The notes under the pieces are model-generated. The model was not told where the DNA came from. It did no database searches and saw only the letters and a list, made by a program, of their open reading frames with translations. A stretch of DNA of 64,000 bases, from contig NZ_MTQO01000047.1 in NCBI RefSeq assembly GCF_001984155.1, forward strand, positions 434,001 through 498,000. The letters are read 5' to 3'. Within the stretch, counting starts at the first letter, position 1; every line of letters begins with the position of its first letter. Shown piece by piece: positions 11,744-20,634 of the stretch. The DNA is from Actinosynnema sp. ALI-1.44 (GTDB taxonomy: Bacteria; Actinomycetota; Actinomycetes; Mycobacteriales; Pseudonocardiaceae). The position numbers and the translations under genes are program-made.

Positions 11744-13141
11744 TCACCGCATCAGGGTGATCGGCAAACCATCCGACGGTGCCGGGAGAGCTGTTGTGTC
11801 CCAACGGACTTCGTAGTCCTCCGGGACCGACAACCGGTAGTTCGCCAGCAGTTGGTGCAGCAGCGTCTTCACTTCCAGCATGCCGAAGTGCAGCCCGATG
11901 CACTTGTGCGCCCCGCCGCCGAAGGGCAGCCAGGCGTAACGGTGGACCTTGTCCTCACGTCGTTGCTCGCTGAAGCGTTCCGGGTCGAACCGGGTCGGGT
12001 TCGGCCACAGTTCCGGGAGCATCTGCGTCACCCATGGGGTCAACGAGATCATTGTGTTCGCTGGGATGTAGTGGCCGAGGATCTCGGTGTCCCGCACGGT
12101 TTTGCGGGCCAACGAGGGGACCGGGGCGACCAGCCGCAGCGACTCCTTGATCACCATGTCCAGGTCTGTCAGGCTTTCCAGCGCGTCGATGTCCAGCGGG
12201 CCGGGGCCTGCCTCGACGCATTCCGCGCGGACGCGGTCCTGCCATTCCGGGTGCTTGGCCAGGTAGTAGGTGGCTGTTGTCGTCGTGATGGTGGTCGTGT
12301 CGTGCGCTGCCATCATCAGGAAGATCATGTGGTTGACGACGTCGTCGTCGCTGAACGCCGAACCTTCGTCGGTCCGGGCGTGGCACAGACCCGCGAACAG
12401 GTCGTCGGAGTCGCCTGCCCGCTTGGCCGGGATCGTGCGGCGGAAGAAGTCCTCGAGGACCTGCCTGCCCCGGAGTCCCGCTTTCCAGCGGCCGCCGGGA
12501 ACCGGGAAGCGGATCAGGGACGTTCCCGCTCGCACGGTGTCGACGAACGCCTTGTTCAGCGCGTCCTTCTCCTTGCCGAGCGCCGCGGCCATGAACACGC
12601 TGCCCGCGATGTCCAACGTGAGCCGCTTCAGCGCCGGGTACATCAGCAGCCTGCCGGGCTGCCACGATTTCACGCCGCCTGCCGCCGCCGCGGCCACGTG
12701 ACCGAGGTAGCCGGTCAGCCGTTGCCGGGTGAACGCCTGCTGCATCAGCCTGCGGTGGAACATGTGCTCGTCGAAGTCCAGCAGCATCAGGCCGCGGCGG
12801 AAGAACGGCCCGATGAAGTACTCCCAGCCCCGCTGGGAGAAGACCTTGTCCTTGTTGGTCATCACGACCTGGGTCGCGTCGCCGCCCGTGACCATGACCA
12901 TCCGCACGCCGAACACGTTCATCCAGGAAACCGGGCCGTACGTCTCGTAGCGCTTCAGCCCGAAGTCCAGGCCGAGCCGCAACGCTTCAAGCGAGTGCCC
13001 GACCAGCGGTATCCCGCCGTCGCCCGGCACAGCTGTCAGGCTGGAACCGTGCGGTGTGTCCGTCAACTCGCTGCTACGCCAGCGCTTGTTCAGCAGCCAC
13101 TCGTCAAACCTCGTCGCGCCGGGCACGTGCGTCGTTGTCAC
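11744..13141 (-). CDS. Cytochrome P450, CYP136-like
   Basis: A 465-residue P450 monooxygenase. The haem-binding loop FGGGAHKCIG (thiolate C414), the I-helix oxygen-binding AAHDTT and the K-helix ExxR (KESLR) are intact. Segments such as RGLMLLDFDEHMFHRRLMQ and HMIFLMMAAHDT closely recall mycobacterial CYP136, which also lies by TetR genes. GTG 13141 was chosen because GGAGG lies 7 nt upstream and the start falls inside the end of the tetR gene (38-nt overlap), suggesting coupled translation. No ferredoxin or reductase is adjacent, so redox partners come from elsewhere. The substrate is unknown; the divergent fadA-fadB genes suggest a lipid or sterol. Confidence 0.88.
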   Translation of the reverse strand: MTTTHVPGATRFDEWLLNKRWRSSELTDTPHGSSLTAVPGDGGIPLVGHSLEALRLGLDFGLKRYETYGPVSWMNVFGVRMVMVTGGDATQVVMTNKDKVFSQRGWEYFIGPFFRRGLMLLDFDEHMFHRRLMQQAFTRQRLTGYLGHVAAAAAGGVKSWQPGRLLMYPALKRLTLDIAGSVFMAAALGKEKDALNKAFVDTVRAGTSLIRFPVPGGRWKAGLRGRQVLEDFFRRTIPAKRAGDSDDLFAGLCHARTDEGSAFSDDDVVNHMIFLMMAAHDTTTITTTTATYYLAKHPEWQDRVRAECVEAGPGPLDIDALESLTDLDMVIKESLRLVAPVPSLARKTVRDTEILGHYIPANTMISLTPWVTQMLPELWPNPTRFDPERFSEQRREDKVHRYAWLPFGGGAHKCIGLHFGMLEVKTLLHQLLANYRLSVPEDYEVRWDTTALPAPSDGLPITLMR

Positions 13142-14309
13142 TGCCAGCCTCCGCTGCTTGGTCCAGTACGGCCATCGCAAGCCCGGTCAGCTCGGTCACC
13201 AGGCCTGGCCGGGTGGTGATCCTCGGTGTTCTGGTCAGGTCGTTGACGATGGTCAGCGCCGCGTGCACGGCGATCCGAGCTTCCGGCTCGGGCAGTTCCG
13301 GCGCAACGGTTCGCAGCAACGTCACCCATTCGGCGACGTACGCGCGTTGCACGCGGACCAGTTCCTTGCGGTCGCGGTCGGGGACGTTGCCGAGCTCGCC
13401 CGCGAACACCGAGAACAGGTCGTCCGACCGGGACACGATGTCCACATAGGAGCCGACCAGGTCGGTCAGCGCCTCGTGCGGTGTGGCCGCGTTGGCGATC
13501 ACCCGCCGCGCGTCCGTGTGCAACCGGTCCGCCATCCGGTAACCCGCCGCCACCAGCAGTTCCGCTTTGCCGCCGAAGTGCCGGTAGATGCTCGGTCCGG
13601 CGATTCCCGCGGCCGCGCCGATGTCCTCCATGCTCACGTCGCGGTAGCCGCGCTCACGGAACAGCTGCGTGGCCACGGTGAGCAGTTCCTCCCGCCGGGA
13701 CACCGGAGCGGCCGGGCGTTGCCAGTCCGGCTGCGCCGACGCCTGCGTGGCCGGGACCGTGCTGCGCAGCACCGCGCAGGCGAGGCGGCCGAGCAGTTGC
13801 TCGAATCTGCGCTTGGGCAGCGACACGTGGTGGTCGGCGACGCTGCCGAACACGCTCAGCGCCGCCCAGCTCAGCAGCTCGGCGTCGGCGAGCGGCAACT
13901 CGCGCCGGGCGTCGCGCAGCGTCGTGATCCAGTCGCCCATCAGCTCCGCGCCGCGTTTGCGGATCTTGACCTGGTCGGCTTTGTCCAGGTAGCGGCCCTG
14001 CCAGCGCCACAGCGCGGTGATCTCCCGGCGTTCCACGGCCAGCGCGGAGACCGTCTCGACCAGCGCGTGCAGCGGCTTGTCCTGGGCAAGCGCCTGGTCG
14101 GTGGCCAGGCCGAACCGGTCGAGACCGGTCAGCAGCACGTGCGCCAGGACGTCCTGCTTGCCGCGGAAGTGCCGGTAGACGGCCGGGCCTGTCACCCCGG
14201 CCGCCGCGGCGATGTCGTTGACGCTCACCCCGTGGTAGCCGCGCCTGCGGAACAGCTCGGCGGCAGCGTCGGTCAGCTGCGCCCTGCGGTTTCGCGGTCG
14301 GCTGTTCAC
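13104..14309 (-). CDS. Tandem (two-domain) TetR-family regulator
   Basis: About 401 residues containing two complete TetR units in a row. The first HTH is GVTGPAVYRHFRGKQDVL and the second is GIAGPSIYRHFGGKAELL, with a PVSRREELL linker between them. This is roughly twice the normal TetR length, so one chain may act like a pre-assembled dimer or contact two operators. GTG 14309 has GGAGGT about 10 nt upstream; a TTG at 14348 is an alternative. It is co-transcribed with the CYP136-like gene and diverges from fadA. The palindrome TGCTTGACAAGCA (14367-14379) is a likely target. Its ligand is unknown. Confidence 0.85.
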   Translation of the reverse strand: MNSRPRNRRAQLTDAAAELFRRRGYHGVSVNDIAAAAGVTGPAVYRHFRGKQDVLAHVLLTGLDRFGLATDQALAQDKPLHALVETVSALAVERREITALWRWQGRYLDKADQVKIRKRGAELMGDWITTLRDARRELPLADAELLSWAALSVFGSVADHHVSLPKRRFEQLLGRLACAVLRSTVPATQASAQPDWQRPAAPVSRREELLTVATQLFRERGYRDVSMEDIGAAAGIAGPSIYRHFGGKAELLVAAGYRMADRLHTDARRVIANAATPHEALTDLVGSYVDIVSRSDDLFSVFAGELGNVPDRDRKELVRVQRAYVAEWVTLLRTVAPELPEPEARIAVHAALTIVNDLTRTPRITTRPGLVTELTGLAMAVLDQAAEAGSDNDARARRDEV

Positions 14310-14366
14310 GGCGGGAGTGACCTCCGTCTCGTAATCGGTCCATAACAAAGCTAGATCAGGGTCATG

Positions 14367-14397
14367 TGCTTGACAAGCAGCGGATTCGTTCCATTAT
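14367..14397 (+). promoter_or_regulatory. fadA promoter with overlapping operator palindrome
   Basis: A perfect -35 box TTGACA (14370-14375), a 16-bp spacer and CATTAT (14392-14397) form a sigma-70-type promoter about 45 bp before fadA. The -35 lies inside TGCTTG-A-CAAGCA (14367-14379), a perfect 6-1-6 inverted repeat, so a bound TetR would block RNA polymerase. The half-site matches the fadE operator at 6524-6539. Confidence 0.65.
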
Positions 14398-14443
14398 GTG
14401 AATGAGCATTAGCCACACCAGTGCGGGTGAGAGGAACTTCGGC

Positions 14444-15658
14444 GTGAGCACAGAAGCGTTCATCTACGAGGCGATCCGAACGCCTCGCGGTCGGGGGAAG
14501 AAGACCGGCTCACTGCACGGGGTCAAGCCGATCTCGCTGGTGACCGGGCTGATCGACGAGCTGCGCACCCGGCACCCGAACCTGGACACCGACCGGGTCA
14601 GCGACCTGATCCTCGGTGTCGTGTCGCCGGTCGGCGACCAGGGCGCCGTGATCCCGCGCACCGCCGCGATCGCCGCGGGCCTGCCGGACAACGTCGCCGG
14701 CGTGCAGGTCAACCGGTTCTGCGCCTCCGGCCTCGAAGCGGTCAACCAGGCCGCGCAGAAGGTCCGGTCCGGCTGGGACGAGCTGATCATCGCCGGTGGC
14801 GTCGAGTCGATGTCGCGCGTGCCGATGGGCTCGGACGGCGGCGCGTGGGCGATGGACCCGGAGACCAGCTACGAGACCTACTTCGTGCCGCAGGGCATCG
14901 GCGCGGACCTGATCGCCACCATCGAGGGTTTCTCGCGTGACGACGTCGACTCGTACGCGTTGCGCTCGCAGGAACTCGCGGCCAAGGCATGGGCGGGCGG
15001 TTACTTCGCCAAGTCCGTCGTGCCGGTCAAGGACCGCAACGGCGTCGTCCTGCTGGACCACGACGAGCACATGCGCCCGGACACCACCCGCGAGGGCCTG
15101 GCCAAGCTGAACCCGTCCTTCGAGGGCATCGGTGAGATGGGCGGCTTCGACGCGGTGGCGCTGCAGAAGTACCACTGGGTCGAGAAGATCAACCACGTGC
15201 ACCACGCGGGCAACTCGTCCGGCATCGTCGACGGTGCCGCACTGCTGCTGGTCGGCAACGAGCAGGTCGGCAAGGACCTCGGCCTGACCCCGCGGGCCCG
15301 GATCGTGGCCACCGCGGTCACCGGCTCGGACCCGACGATCATGCTGACCGGCCCGACACCGGCCACGCAGAAGCTGCTGAAGACCGCCGGTCTCGGCGTC
15401 GAGGACATCGACCTGTTCGAGCTGAACGAGGCGTTCGCGTCGGTCGTGCTGAAGTTCCAGAAGGACCTGGCCATCCCGGACGAGAAGCTGAACGTCAACG
15501 GTGGCGCGATCGCGATGGGCCACCCGCTCGGCGCGACCGGCGCCATGATCACCGGCACCATGGTCGACGAGTTGGAACGCCGCGAAGCCCGCCGGGCCGT
15601 GGTCACCCTGTGCATCGGTGGCGGCATGGGCCTGGCCACCCTGATCGAGCGCGTCTGA
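14444..15658 (+). CDS. fadA: Acetyl-CoA acetyltransferase / 3-ketoacyl-CoA thiolase (FadA)
   Basis: A 404-residue thiolase that cleaves 3-ketoacyl-CoA to acetyl-CoA and a shortened acyl-CoA. The nucleophile C93 is in [11 protein letters not shown], the catalytic H360 in [10 protein letters not shown] and the proton-transfer C390 in [12 protein letters not shown] 14444 was preferred over the upstream ATG 14402 because GAGAGGAA lies ~7 nt upstream and [15 protein letters not shown] is the standard family N-terminus. It is followed by fadB after 14 bp; together they should form the trifunctional beta-oxidation complex, FadA being the beta subunit. The promoter overlaps a TetR-type palindrome. 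Confidence 0.93.
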   Translation: MSTEAFIYEAIRTPRGRGKKTGSLHGVKPISLVTGLIDELRTRHPNLDTDRVSDLILGVVSPVGDQGAVIPRTAAIAAGLPDNVAGVQVNRFCASGLEAVNQAAQKVRSGWDELIIAGGVESMSRVPMGSDGGAWAMDPETSYETYFVPQGIGADLIATIEGFSRDDVDSYALRSQELAAKAWAGGYFAKSVVPVKDRNGVVLLDHDEHMRPDTTREGLAKLNPSFEGIGEMGGFDAVALQKYHWVEKINHVHHAGNSSGIVDGAALLLVGNEQVGKDLGLTPRARIVATAVTGSDPTIMLTGPTPATQKLLKTAGLGVEDIDLFELNEAFASVVLKFQKDLAIPDEKLNVNGGAIAMGHPLGATGAMITGTMVDELERREARRAVVTLCIGGGMGLATLIERV

Positions 15659-15672
15659 GGAGCGGCGAACCG

Positions 15673-17835
15673 ATGACCGAGAACATGATTCGCTGGGAGC
15701 AGGACGCGGACGGCATCGTCACGCTGACGATGGACGACCCGAACCAGTCGGCGAACACGATGAACGACACGTACTTCCGGTCGATGCACGAGACGATCGA
15801 CCGGCTGTACGCCGAGCAGGACAAGGTCACCGGCGTGATCATCACGTCGGCGAAGAAGACCTTCTTCGCCGGTGGCGACCTGAAGCTGATGAGCAAGTCC
15901 ACCAAGGCCGACGCGGCCGAGATCACCGAGCGCGTCAACGGCGGCAAGGCCGACCTGCGCAGGCTGGAGCTGCTGCCCAAACCGGTGGTCGCGGCCATCA
16001 ACGGTGCCGCGCTCGGCGGTGGCCTGGAGATCGCGCTGGCGTGCAAGTACCGGATCGCGTTGGACGCCAAGGGAAGCCAGATCGGCCTGCCCGAGGTCAC
16101 GCTGGGCCTGCTGCCCGGTGGTGGCGGTGTCGTGCGGACCGTGCGGTTGCTGGGTATCCAGGGCGCGCTGCTGAACGTCCTGCTGCAGGGCCAGCGCAAC
16201 AAGCCCGCCAAGGCCAAGGAGATCGGCCTGGTGCACGAGGTCGTGGCCACGCCGGACGAGATGATCGCGAACGCCAAGACCTGGATCAAGGCCAACCCGG
16301 AGGCCGTGCAGCCGTGGGAGGTCAAGGGCTACAAGATCCCCGGTGGCACGCCGTCGAACCCGTCGTTCGCCGCGAACCTGCCCGCGTTCCCGTCGAACCT
16401 GCGCAAGCAGCTCAAGGGCGCGAACATGCCCGCGCCGCGCAACATCATGGCCGCGGCGGTCGAAGGCTCCCAGGTGGACTTCGACACCGCGTCGCTGATC
16501 GAGACGCGCTACTTCGTCGACCTGCTGACCGGCCAGGTGGCGAAGAACATGATCAAGGCGTTCTTCTTCGACCTGCAGCACATCAACTCCGGCGGCTCCC
16601 GCCCGGACGGCTACGAGAAGTACACCGCGCGCAAGGCCCTCGTGCTCGGCGCGGGCATGATGGGCGCGGGCATCGCGTACTCCTGTGCCCGCTCAGGGAT
16701 CGACGTCGTGCTCAAGGACGTTTCCCTTGAGGCGGCGCAGAAGGGCAAGGCCTACTCGGAGAAGATCCTCGCCAAGGCCGTCTCCCGCGGCAAGCTCACG
16801 CAGGAGAAGGCCGACGAGGTGCTGGCCAGGATCACCCCGACCGAGAAGCCCGAGGACGCGGCGGGCGCGGACCTGGTGATCGAGGCGGTCTTCGAGGACC
16901 CGTCGCTCAAGCACAAGGTGTTCCAGGAGATCGAGGGCTTCGTGGCGCCGGACGCGCTGCTCGGCTCGAACACCTCCACGCTGCCGATCACGGGACTGTC
17001 CGAGGGCGTGCAGCGCCAGGAGGACTTCATCGGCCTGCACTTCTTCTCGCCGGTGGACAAGATGCCGCTGCTGGAGATCATCCGGGGCGCGAGGACGAGC
17101 GACGCGGCGCTGGCCAAGGCGATCGACGTGGCGCAGCAGATCAAGAAGACCCCGATCGTGGTGAACGACAGCCGCGGGTTCTTCACCAGCCGCGTGATCG
17201 GCACGTTCATCAACGAAGCGGTGGCCATGGTCGGCGAAGGCCTCGCGGTGCCGTCGATCGAGCAGGCGGGCAGCCAGGCCGGGTACCCGGCCCCGCCGCT
17301 GCAACTGCTGGACGAGCTGACCCTGACCCTGCCCCGCAAGATCCGCGAGGAGACGAAGGCAGGCATCGAGGCAGCGGGCGGAACCTGGGTGACGCACCCG
17401 TCGGAGGCCGTGATCGACAAGCTGGTCCTGGAATACGAGCGCAAGGGCCGTTCGACAGGAGCCGGTTTCTACGACTACACCGACGGCAAGCGCACAGGTC
17501 TGTGGCCAGGCTTGGCTGAGGCCTTCGGCTCGGGCTCGAAGGAAATCCCCTTCGAGGACATGAAGGAGCGGATGCTCTTCGCCGAGGCGCTGGAGACGGT
17601 GAAGTGCTTCGACGAGGGTGTGCTGACCTCGATCCCGGACGCCAACATCGGCTCCATCATGGGCATCGGCTTCCCGCCGTGGACCGGTGGCGTGATCCAG
17701 TACATCAACGGCTACCCCGGCGGCCTGAAGGGTTTCGTCGCCAGGTCCCGTGAGCTGGCCTCGCGCTACGGCGCCCACTTTGAGCCCCCGGCCTCCCTGG
17801 TCGAGAAGGCCGAGAAGGGCGAGATCTTCGAGTAG
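15673..17835 (+). CDS. fadB: Multifunctional enoyl-CoA hydratase / 3-hydroxyacyl-CoA dehydrogenase (FadB)
   Basis: A 720-residue fusion enzyme of beta-oxidation. The N-terminal crotonase domain carries the oxyanion loops FAGGDL and NGAALGGGLE with the two acid residues E119 and E141 (GLPEVTLGLLPGGGG). The dehydrogenase half begins near residue 320 with the NAD-binding LGAGMMGAGIAYS and carries the catalytic-His segment GLHFFSPVDKMPL. A C-terminal 3-hydroxyacyl-CoA dehydrogenase domain follows. The length is normal for the family. ATG 15673 has GAGGAGCGG just upstream, overlapping the fadA stop region. It acts with FadA as the alpha subunit. A strong terminator follows. Confidence 0.93.
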   Translation: MTENMIRWEQDADGIVTLTMDDPNQSANTMNDTYFRSMHETIDRLYAEQDKVTGVIITSAKKTFFAGGDLKLMSKSTKADAAEITERVNGGKADLRRLELLPKPVVAAINGAALGGGLEIALACKYRIALDAKGSQIGLPEVTLGLLPGGGGVVRTVRLLGIQGALLNVLLQGQRNKPAKAKEIGLVHEVVATPDEMIANAKTWIKANPEAVQPWEVKGYKIPGGTPSNPSFAANLPAFPSNLRKQLKGANMPAPRNIMAAAVEGSQVDFDTASLIETRYFVDLLTGQVAKNMIKAFFFDLQHINSGGSRPDGYEKYTARKALVLGAGMMGAGIAYSCARSGIDVVLKDVSLEAAQKGKAYSEKILAKAVSRGKLTQEKADEVLARITPTEKPEDAAGADLVIEAVFEDPSLKHKVFQEIEGFVAPDALLGSNTSTLPITGLSEGVQRQEDFIGLHFFSPVDKMPLLEIIRGARTSDAALAKAIDVAQQIKKTPIVVNDSRGFFTSRVIGTFINEAVAMVGEGLAVPSIEQAGSQAGYPAPPLQLLDELTLTLPRKIREETKAGIEAAGGTWVTHPSEAVIDKLVLEYERKGRSTGAGFYDYTDGKRTGLWPGLAEAFGSGSKEIPFEDMKERMLFAEALETVKCFDEGVLTSIPDANIGSIMGIGFPPWTGGVIQYINGYPGGLKGFVARSRELASRYGAHFEPPASLVEKAEKGEIFE

Positions 17836-17849
17836 GCCTGGTTTTGACC

Positions 17850-17889
17850 ACCGCCCCGGCGTCACTTCTCGTGACGCCGGGGCGGTTTT
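17850..17889 (+). terminator. Rho-independent terminator after fadAB
   Basis: CCGCCCCGGCGTCAC (17851-17865) pairs perfectly with 17871-17885 around a TTCTC loop and is followed by TTTT, 15 bp after the fadB stop. It is one of the few canonical U-tract terminators in the window. I saw no gene between 17890 and 18050. Confidence 0.9.
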
Positions 17890-18050
17890 GTTGGTAGCAC
17901 GTGTCGGCGCCATGATCAATCAGGCGGTCGTCGCTCGAATGATCATTTGTCGGGCGCCGTCAGCGGAGTTGTCGCATGGCCCACCCGTCTCGGGCATCAT
18001 GACCGGACATTTCCATTCGGCGGACAGCATGCGGGACAGGGGGAGGCACT

Positions 18051-18673
18051 GTGCCTGATATCCACGCGGACCCGAAAGAACTGCGCCTTGCGGCTCAGGA
18101 GCACAGGGGAAATGCGCTTGCTCGGTTCGAAGGTCAACTTGAGAGCTACGAAACCGCAAGGATATCGCGAACGCCGTCATCGGTTCCCTGATCGCGCTGC
18201 CGTTCGCCGCGACCGCTGGACTCGCGGGCGCAGCGGGTGCCACGATCGTGGGAGTTATCAGCTCGCTGGTCGGCGGCGAAATAGTCGAGGAGGTCAAAGA
18301 GTCAGTCGAAGTGGAACGCGCCGACTGGCTTCGGGTTCCCCCTGGTCTGTGGACCGCCAATCGGCCTCACTGGCGTGAGGTGGTAGATCCGTTGGTCGGC
18401 GCGTTCAACCGGTTCGGCAACGAGCTCGTCGAGGTGCTCGATGTCGGCAGCGAGAAAGGGATAGCGCAGAATGTCCTGGGTGATCTGCGCGGCGTTGTGA
18501 ACGAAACTACCCAAGGCGCGCCGATCCCGCGATCCCCGAACGAGCCTGGTAGCGTCATTCTGGACAGCCATTTTCGTTGTGACGGAAGCAGTGGCTGCGG
18601 TCTGTGCCTTGAGAAGGTCAAGGCATACGAAGATGCTGGAATCGATGCCGGATTGGAACCAGGAAAGGATTGA
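18051..18673 (+). pseudogene. Frameshifted gene for a small membrane-associated protein of unknown function
   Basis: The GTG at 18051 has a perfect GGAGG 4 nt upstream and reads VPDIHADPKELRLAAQEHRG and on to ...QLESYETA, then runs into a stop near 18185. From about 18158 the -1 frame continues coherently (KDIANAVIGSLIALPFAATA and on) to TGA at 18671-18673. One missing base in the CAAGG at about 18157-18161 would join them into a ~207-residue protein: a helical hydrophilic start, a hydrophobic Ala/Gly segment, an acidic helix EEVKESVEVERADW and a Cys-containing tail (CDGSSGCGLC). I do not recognise the family; the N-terminus faintly recalls WXG-type secreted proteins. It could be a real lesion or a sequencing error. 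Confidence 0.55.
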
Positions 18674-18787
18674 TCGTCGTTCGGTGGTCGCGGCGCCGAG
18701 TTGACGGTCGCCGTTTTTCGAGGTCATCCCCGAGATGGCCAGTTCGTCCTCGACGAGTGCGTTCCCGGTCGTTTCCGTCCTTTTTGG

Positions 18788-19090
18788 TCACTTGTCCGGG
18801 TTGGGTGTTGCCCAGACGAGGTGCGGGGTGGTGTTCGTACGGCTGTGGACATAGCGAAGTGCGTGCTCCGGTTCGGTCAACACGTACTGGTTCCGACCGT
18901 CGGTGGTCACCATGTACGCGCCGCAGGGGAGTTCCATGCCCCAGCCGATGATCTCCGCGTCGGTCTGTTCGCCGTACTCGACCACGACCGCGAACACGCG
19001 CGGCGCCTGATCGGTGACGAACCGGCTGACCAGCGTGGTGAAGTCGACGTTGCGCAGGTCGTCGGTGAGCTGTTGGTTCATTGTGGACAC
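18788..19090 (-). CDS. Conserved-looking hypothetical protein, 100 residues
   Basis: A 100-residue soluble protein of unknown function ([20 protein letters not shown], then [20 protein letters not shown]). GTG 19090 was chosen because GGAGG lies 4 nt upstream; ATG 19081 would be too far from it. It diverges from the XRE regulator at 19198. The hydrophobic core strand VFAVVVEYG and the ending [17 protein letters not shown] suggest a small alpha/beta fold. Genes like this often accompany XRE/DUF397 pairs in actinomycetes, but I cannot name a function. Confidence 0.65.
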   Translation of the reverse strand: MSTMNQQLTDDLRNVDFTTLVSRFVTDQAPRVFAVVVEYGEQTDAEIIGWGMELPCGAYMVTTDGRNQYVLTEPEHALRYVHSRTNTTPHLVWATPNPDK

Positions 19091-19197
19091 GGGGCCTCCA
19101 GTCGGTCGATGCCTGGGGACTAGACTGACCCTGATGATGCCGATTCGCAACAGTTGTGGATCGACAAGCCTTGTTTTCACTCGATCGGGGTGCTGCC

Positions 19198-20046
19198 GTG
19201 GCCGCCAATGTTCCGCCGTTGAGGCGTCGACGAGTCGCCGAAGCGTTGAAGCGGTTGCGAGCGCAGGCCGGACTCACGCTCGACCAAGTCGCTGAACGCA
19301 CGGACTACGACAAGGGCAAGCTGTCGCGGACCGAGCGCGCGGAGATGGGTATCACCGGTGATGTCGTTCTGACGCTGTGCGAGGCGTACGGCGTCGACAA
19401 GGACGTGGCGAACTCCCTCGCCGAGCTTGCGCGGCAGAGCCGTCGACGTGGCTGGTGGCACCAGTACCTTGCCGAACTCACTCCCAAGTTGGCCGATCTG
19501 CTTGAGTTGGAAGCTGACTCACGAAGTATCAACGTCTTCACGATCGACGTGATCACCGGTCTGCTCCAGACCCGTGCGTACTACGAGGCACTCCTTCAGT
19601 TGGCCAATCCGACTGTTGACAAGCAACAGCTTGAGCAACGCGGCGATCTACGGATGGAACGCAAAGACAGGGCGCGGGAGGCTGGCACCGAGGTATGGGC
19701 TGTCATCAACGAAGCGGCGCTCATGCACCCGGTTGGCGGTAAGGAGGTGATGGCGGCTCAGTTGGAGCACGTCGTACAACTCGTGGAGGAGCGTGTCGCG
19801 ACGGTACAGATTCTGCCCCTGTCCTTGCCTGGACATGCGGCGATGGGCATTCCGTTCTCGCTCTACAACCTGAAGGACGGTGCAACTTTTGCTAGCTTGG
19901 ACACGCTGCTTGGCGGCCTATATCTTGAAGATCAGGTTGATGTCGACGCGTACCGGTACGCGTGGACCCAGTTGACAGCCAACAGTCTTGGGTTCCACGA
20001 GTCGATGTCGATCCTGAAGCAGAAGATCCGCGAGCACAGGAGTTGA
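19198..20046 (+). CDS. XRE-family helix-turn-helix regulator with DUF5753-type sensor domain
   Basis: About 282 residues. An N-terminal XRE helix-turn-helix ([20 protein letters not shown], near residues 20-40) is followed by the DUF5753-type domain shared by hundreds of streptomycete and pseudonocardial regulators ([33 protein letters not shown]). Such proteins are paired with a small DUF397 protein, which lies 6 bp downstream here. GTG 19198 gives the usual N-terminus; GTG 19156 is an alternative without a Shine-Dalgarno. By analogy with BldB/WhiJ-type systems it may repress a developmental or antibiotic gene until relieved by its partner. Confidence 0.82.
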   Translation: MAANVPPLRRRRVAEALKRLRAQAGLTLDQVAERTDYDKGKLSRTERAEMGITGDVVLTLCEAYGVDKDVANSLAELARQSRRRGWWHQYLAELTPKLADLLELEADSRSINVFTIDVITGLLQTRAYYEALLQLANPTVDKQQLEQRGDLRMERKDRAREAGTEVWAVINEAALMHPVGGKEVMAAQLEHVVQLVEERVATVQILPLSLPGHAAMGIPFSLYNLKDGATFASLDTLLGGLYLEDQVDVDAYRYAWTQLTANSLGFHESMSILKQKIREHRS

Positions 20047-20052
20047 CTGCGC

Positions 20053-20235
20053 ATGACGAGCTACCTTGGCTCTTTACGTTGGCGTACGTCCAGTTACTCG
20101 CCCAATACGGCCAACTGCGTTGAGGTGGCGACACCTCCCAGTGAGGTCCTTGTTCGTGACACCAAGGCCAGGCAGGCCGGTCACCTGATGATTCCGTCAC
20201 AGTCATGGGAGCGGTTCCTGACCAGCGTGAAGTGA
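20053..20235 (+). CDS. DUF397 protein, partner of the upstream XRE regulator
   Basis: A 60-residue DUF397 protein with the family signatures RWRTSSYSPNTANCVEVA and VLVRDTKARQAG. The ATG follows the XRE stop by 6 bp in the same operon. DUF397 proteins are thought to antagonise their XRE partner. Codon 8 is TTA (20074-20076), rare in this GC-rich sequence. Confidence 0.88.
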   Translation: MTSYLGSLRWRTSSYSPNTANCVEVATPPSEVLVRDTKARQAGHLMIPSQSWERFLTSVK

Positions 20236-20241
20236 TCCGTT

Positions 20242-20590
20242 CTATCCGCCGTACTCCGGAATGGTGGGGGTGCCGCGCTGGTGCGCGACAGCTGTCAGAT
20301 GACAGCCGGTCCGCATGTCGAGCCCTGTGTTGATCTTGATGCCCAGTATCAGGTCCGCACCGAACTTGTCGGCGACGGTGACTCGTGGTCGCCGGGGCGG
20401 TCGACGATGACCCGCAGGGAAGTTTCGAACTCGTACTTGGGTGCGACTTCATGCGCGGTCTCCGCGTCGGCGATGCCGTGCCGCGGACCGGTGACCGAGT
20501 CGGCGACCTGCGCCATCGCCGTGCGCATGGCGGCGACTTCGCTGACGAGGCCCTCAAGGCCATCCCTCCACCGCGTATGTACGACTGGGA
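20242..20590 (-). pseudogene. Possible decayed reading frame, unknown family
   Basis: No intact gene fills 20236-20634, but the minus strand reads like broken coding sequence. One frame gives GLEGLVSEVAAMRTAMAQV and on to ...YEFETSLRVIVDRPGDH; after about 20380 a different frame gives VTVADKFGADLILGIKIN and on to ...TPTIPEYGG with a stop at 20242-20244. A single indel would join them. The first half could be a short coiled coil. I do not recognise the protein, and chance high-GC translation cannot be excluded. Confidence 0.3.
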
Positions 20591-20634
20591 GGACTGCCGA
20601 GTGGTTTGTCGCAGGAGCGGCCTTCGCGACGAGT

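Noticed and set aside
14402-14443. Earlier ATG start for fadA
   Set aside because: It has no Shine-Dalgarno and lies at the predicted transcription start; GTG 14444 has a good site and the family N-terminus.
16693-17919. 408-residue minus-strand frame under fadB
   Set aside because: It is a reverse-strand shadow of the dehydrogenase half of fadB.
17920-18360. Minus-strand 146-residue frame
   Set aside because: It opposes the frameshifted gene, which has a perfect ribosome-binding site and coherent protein features.
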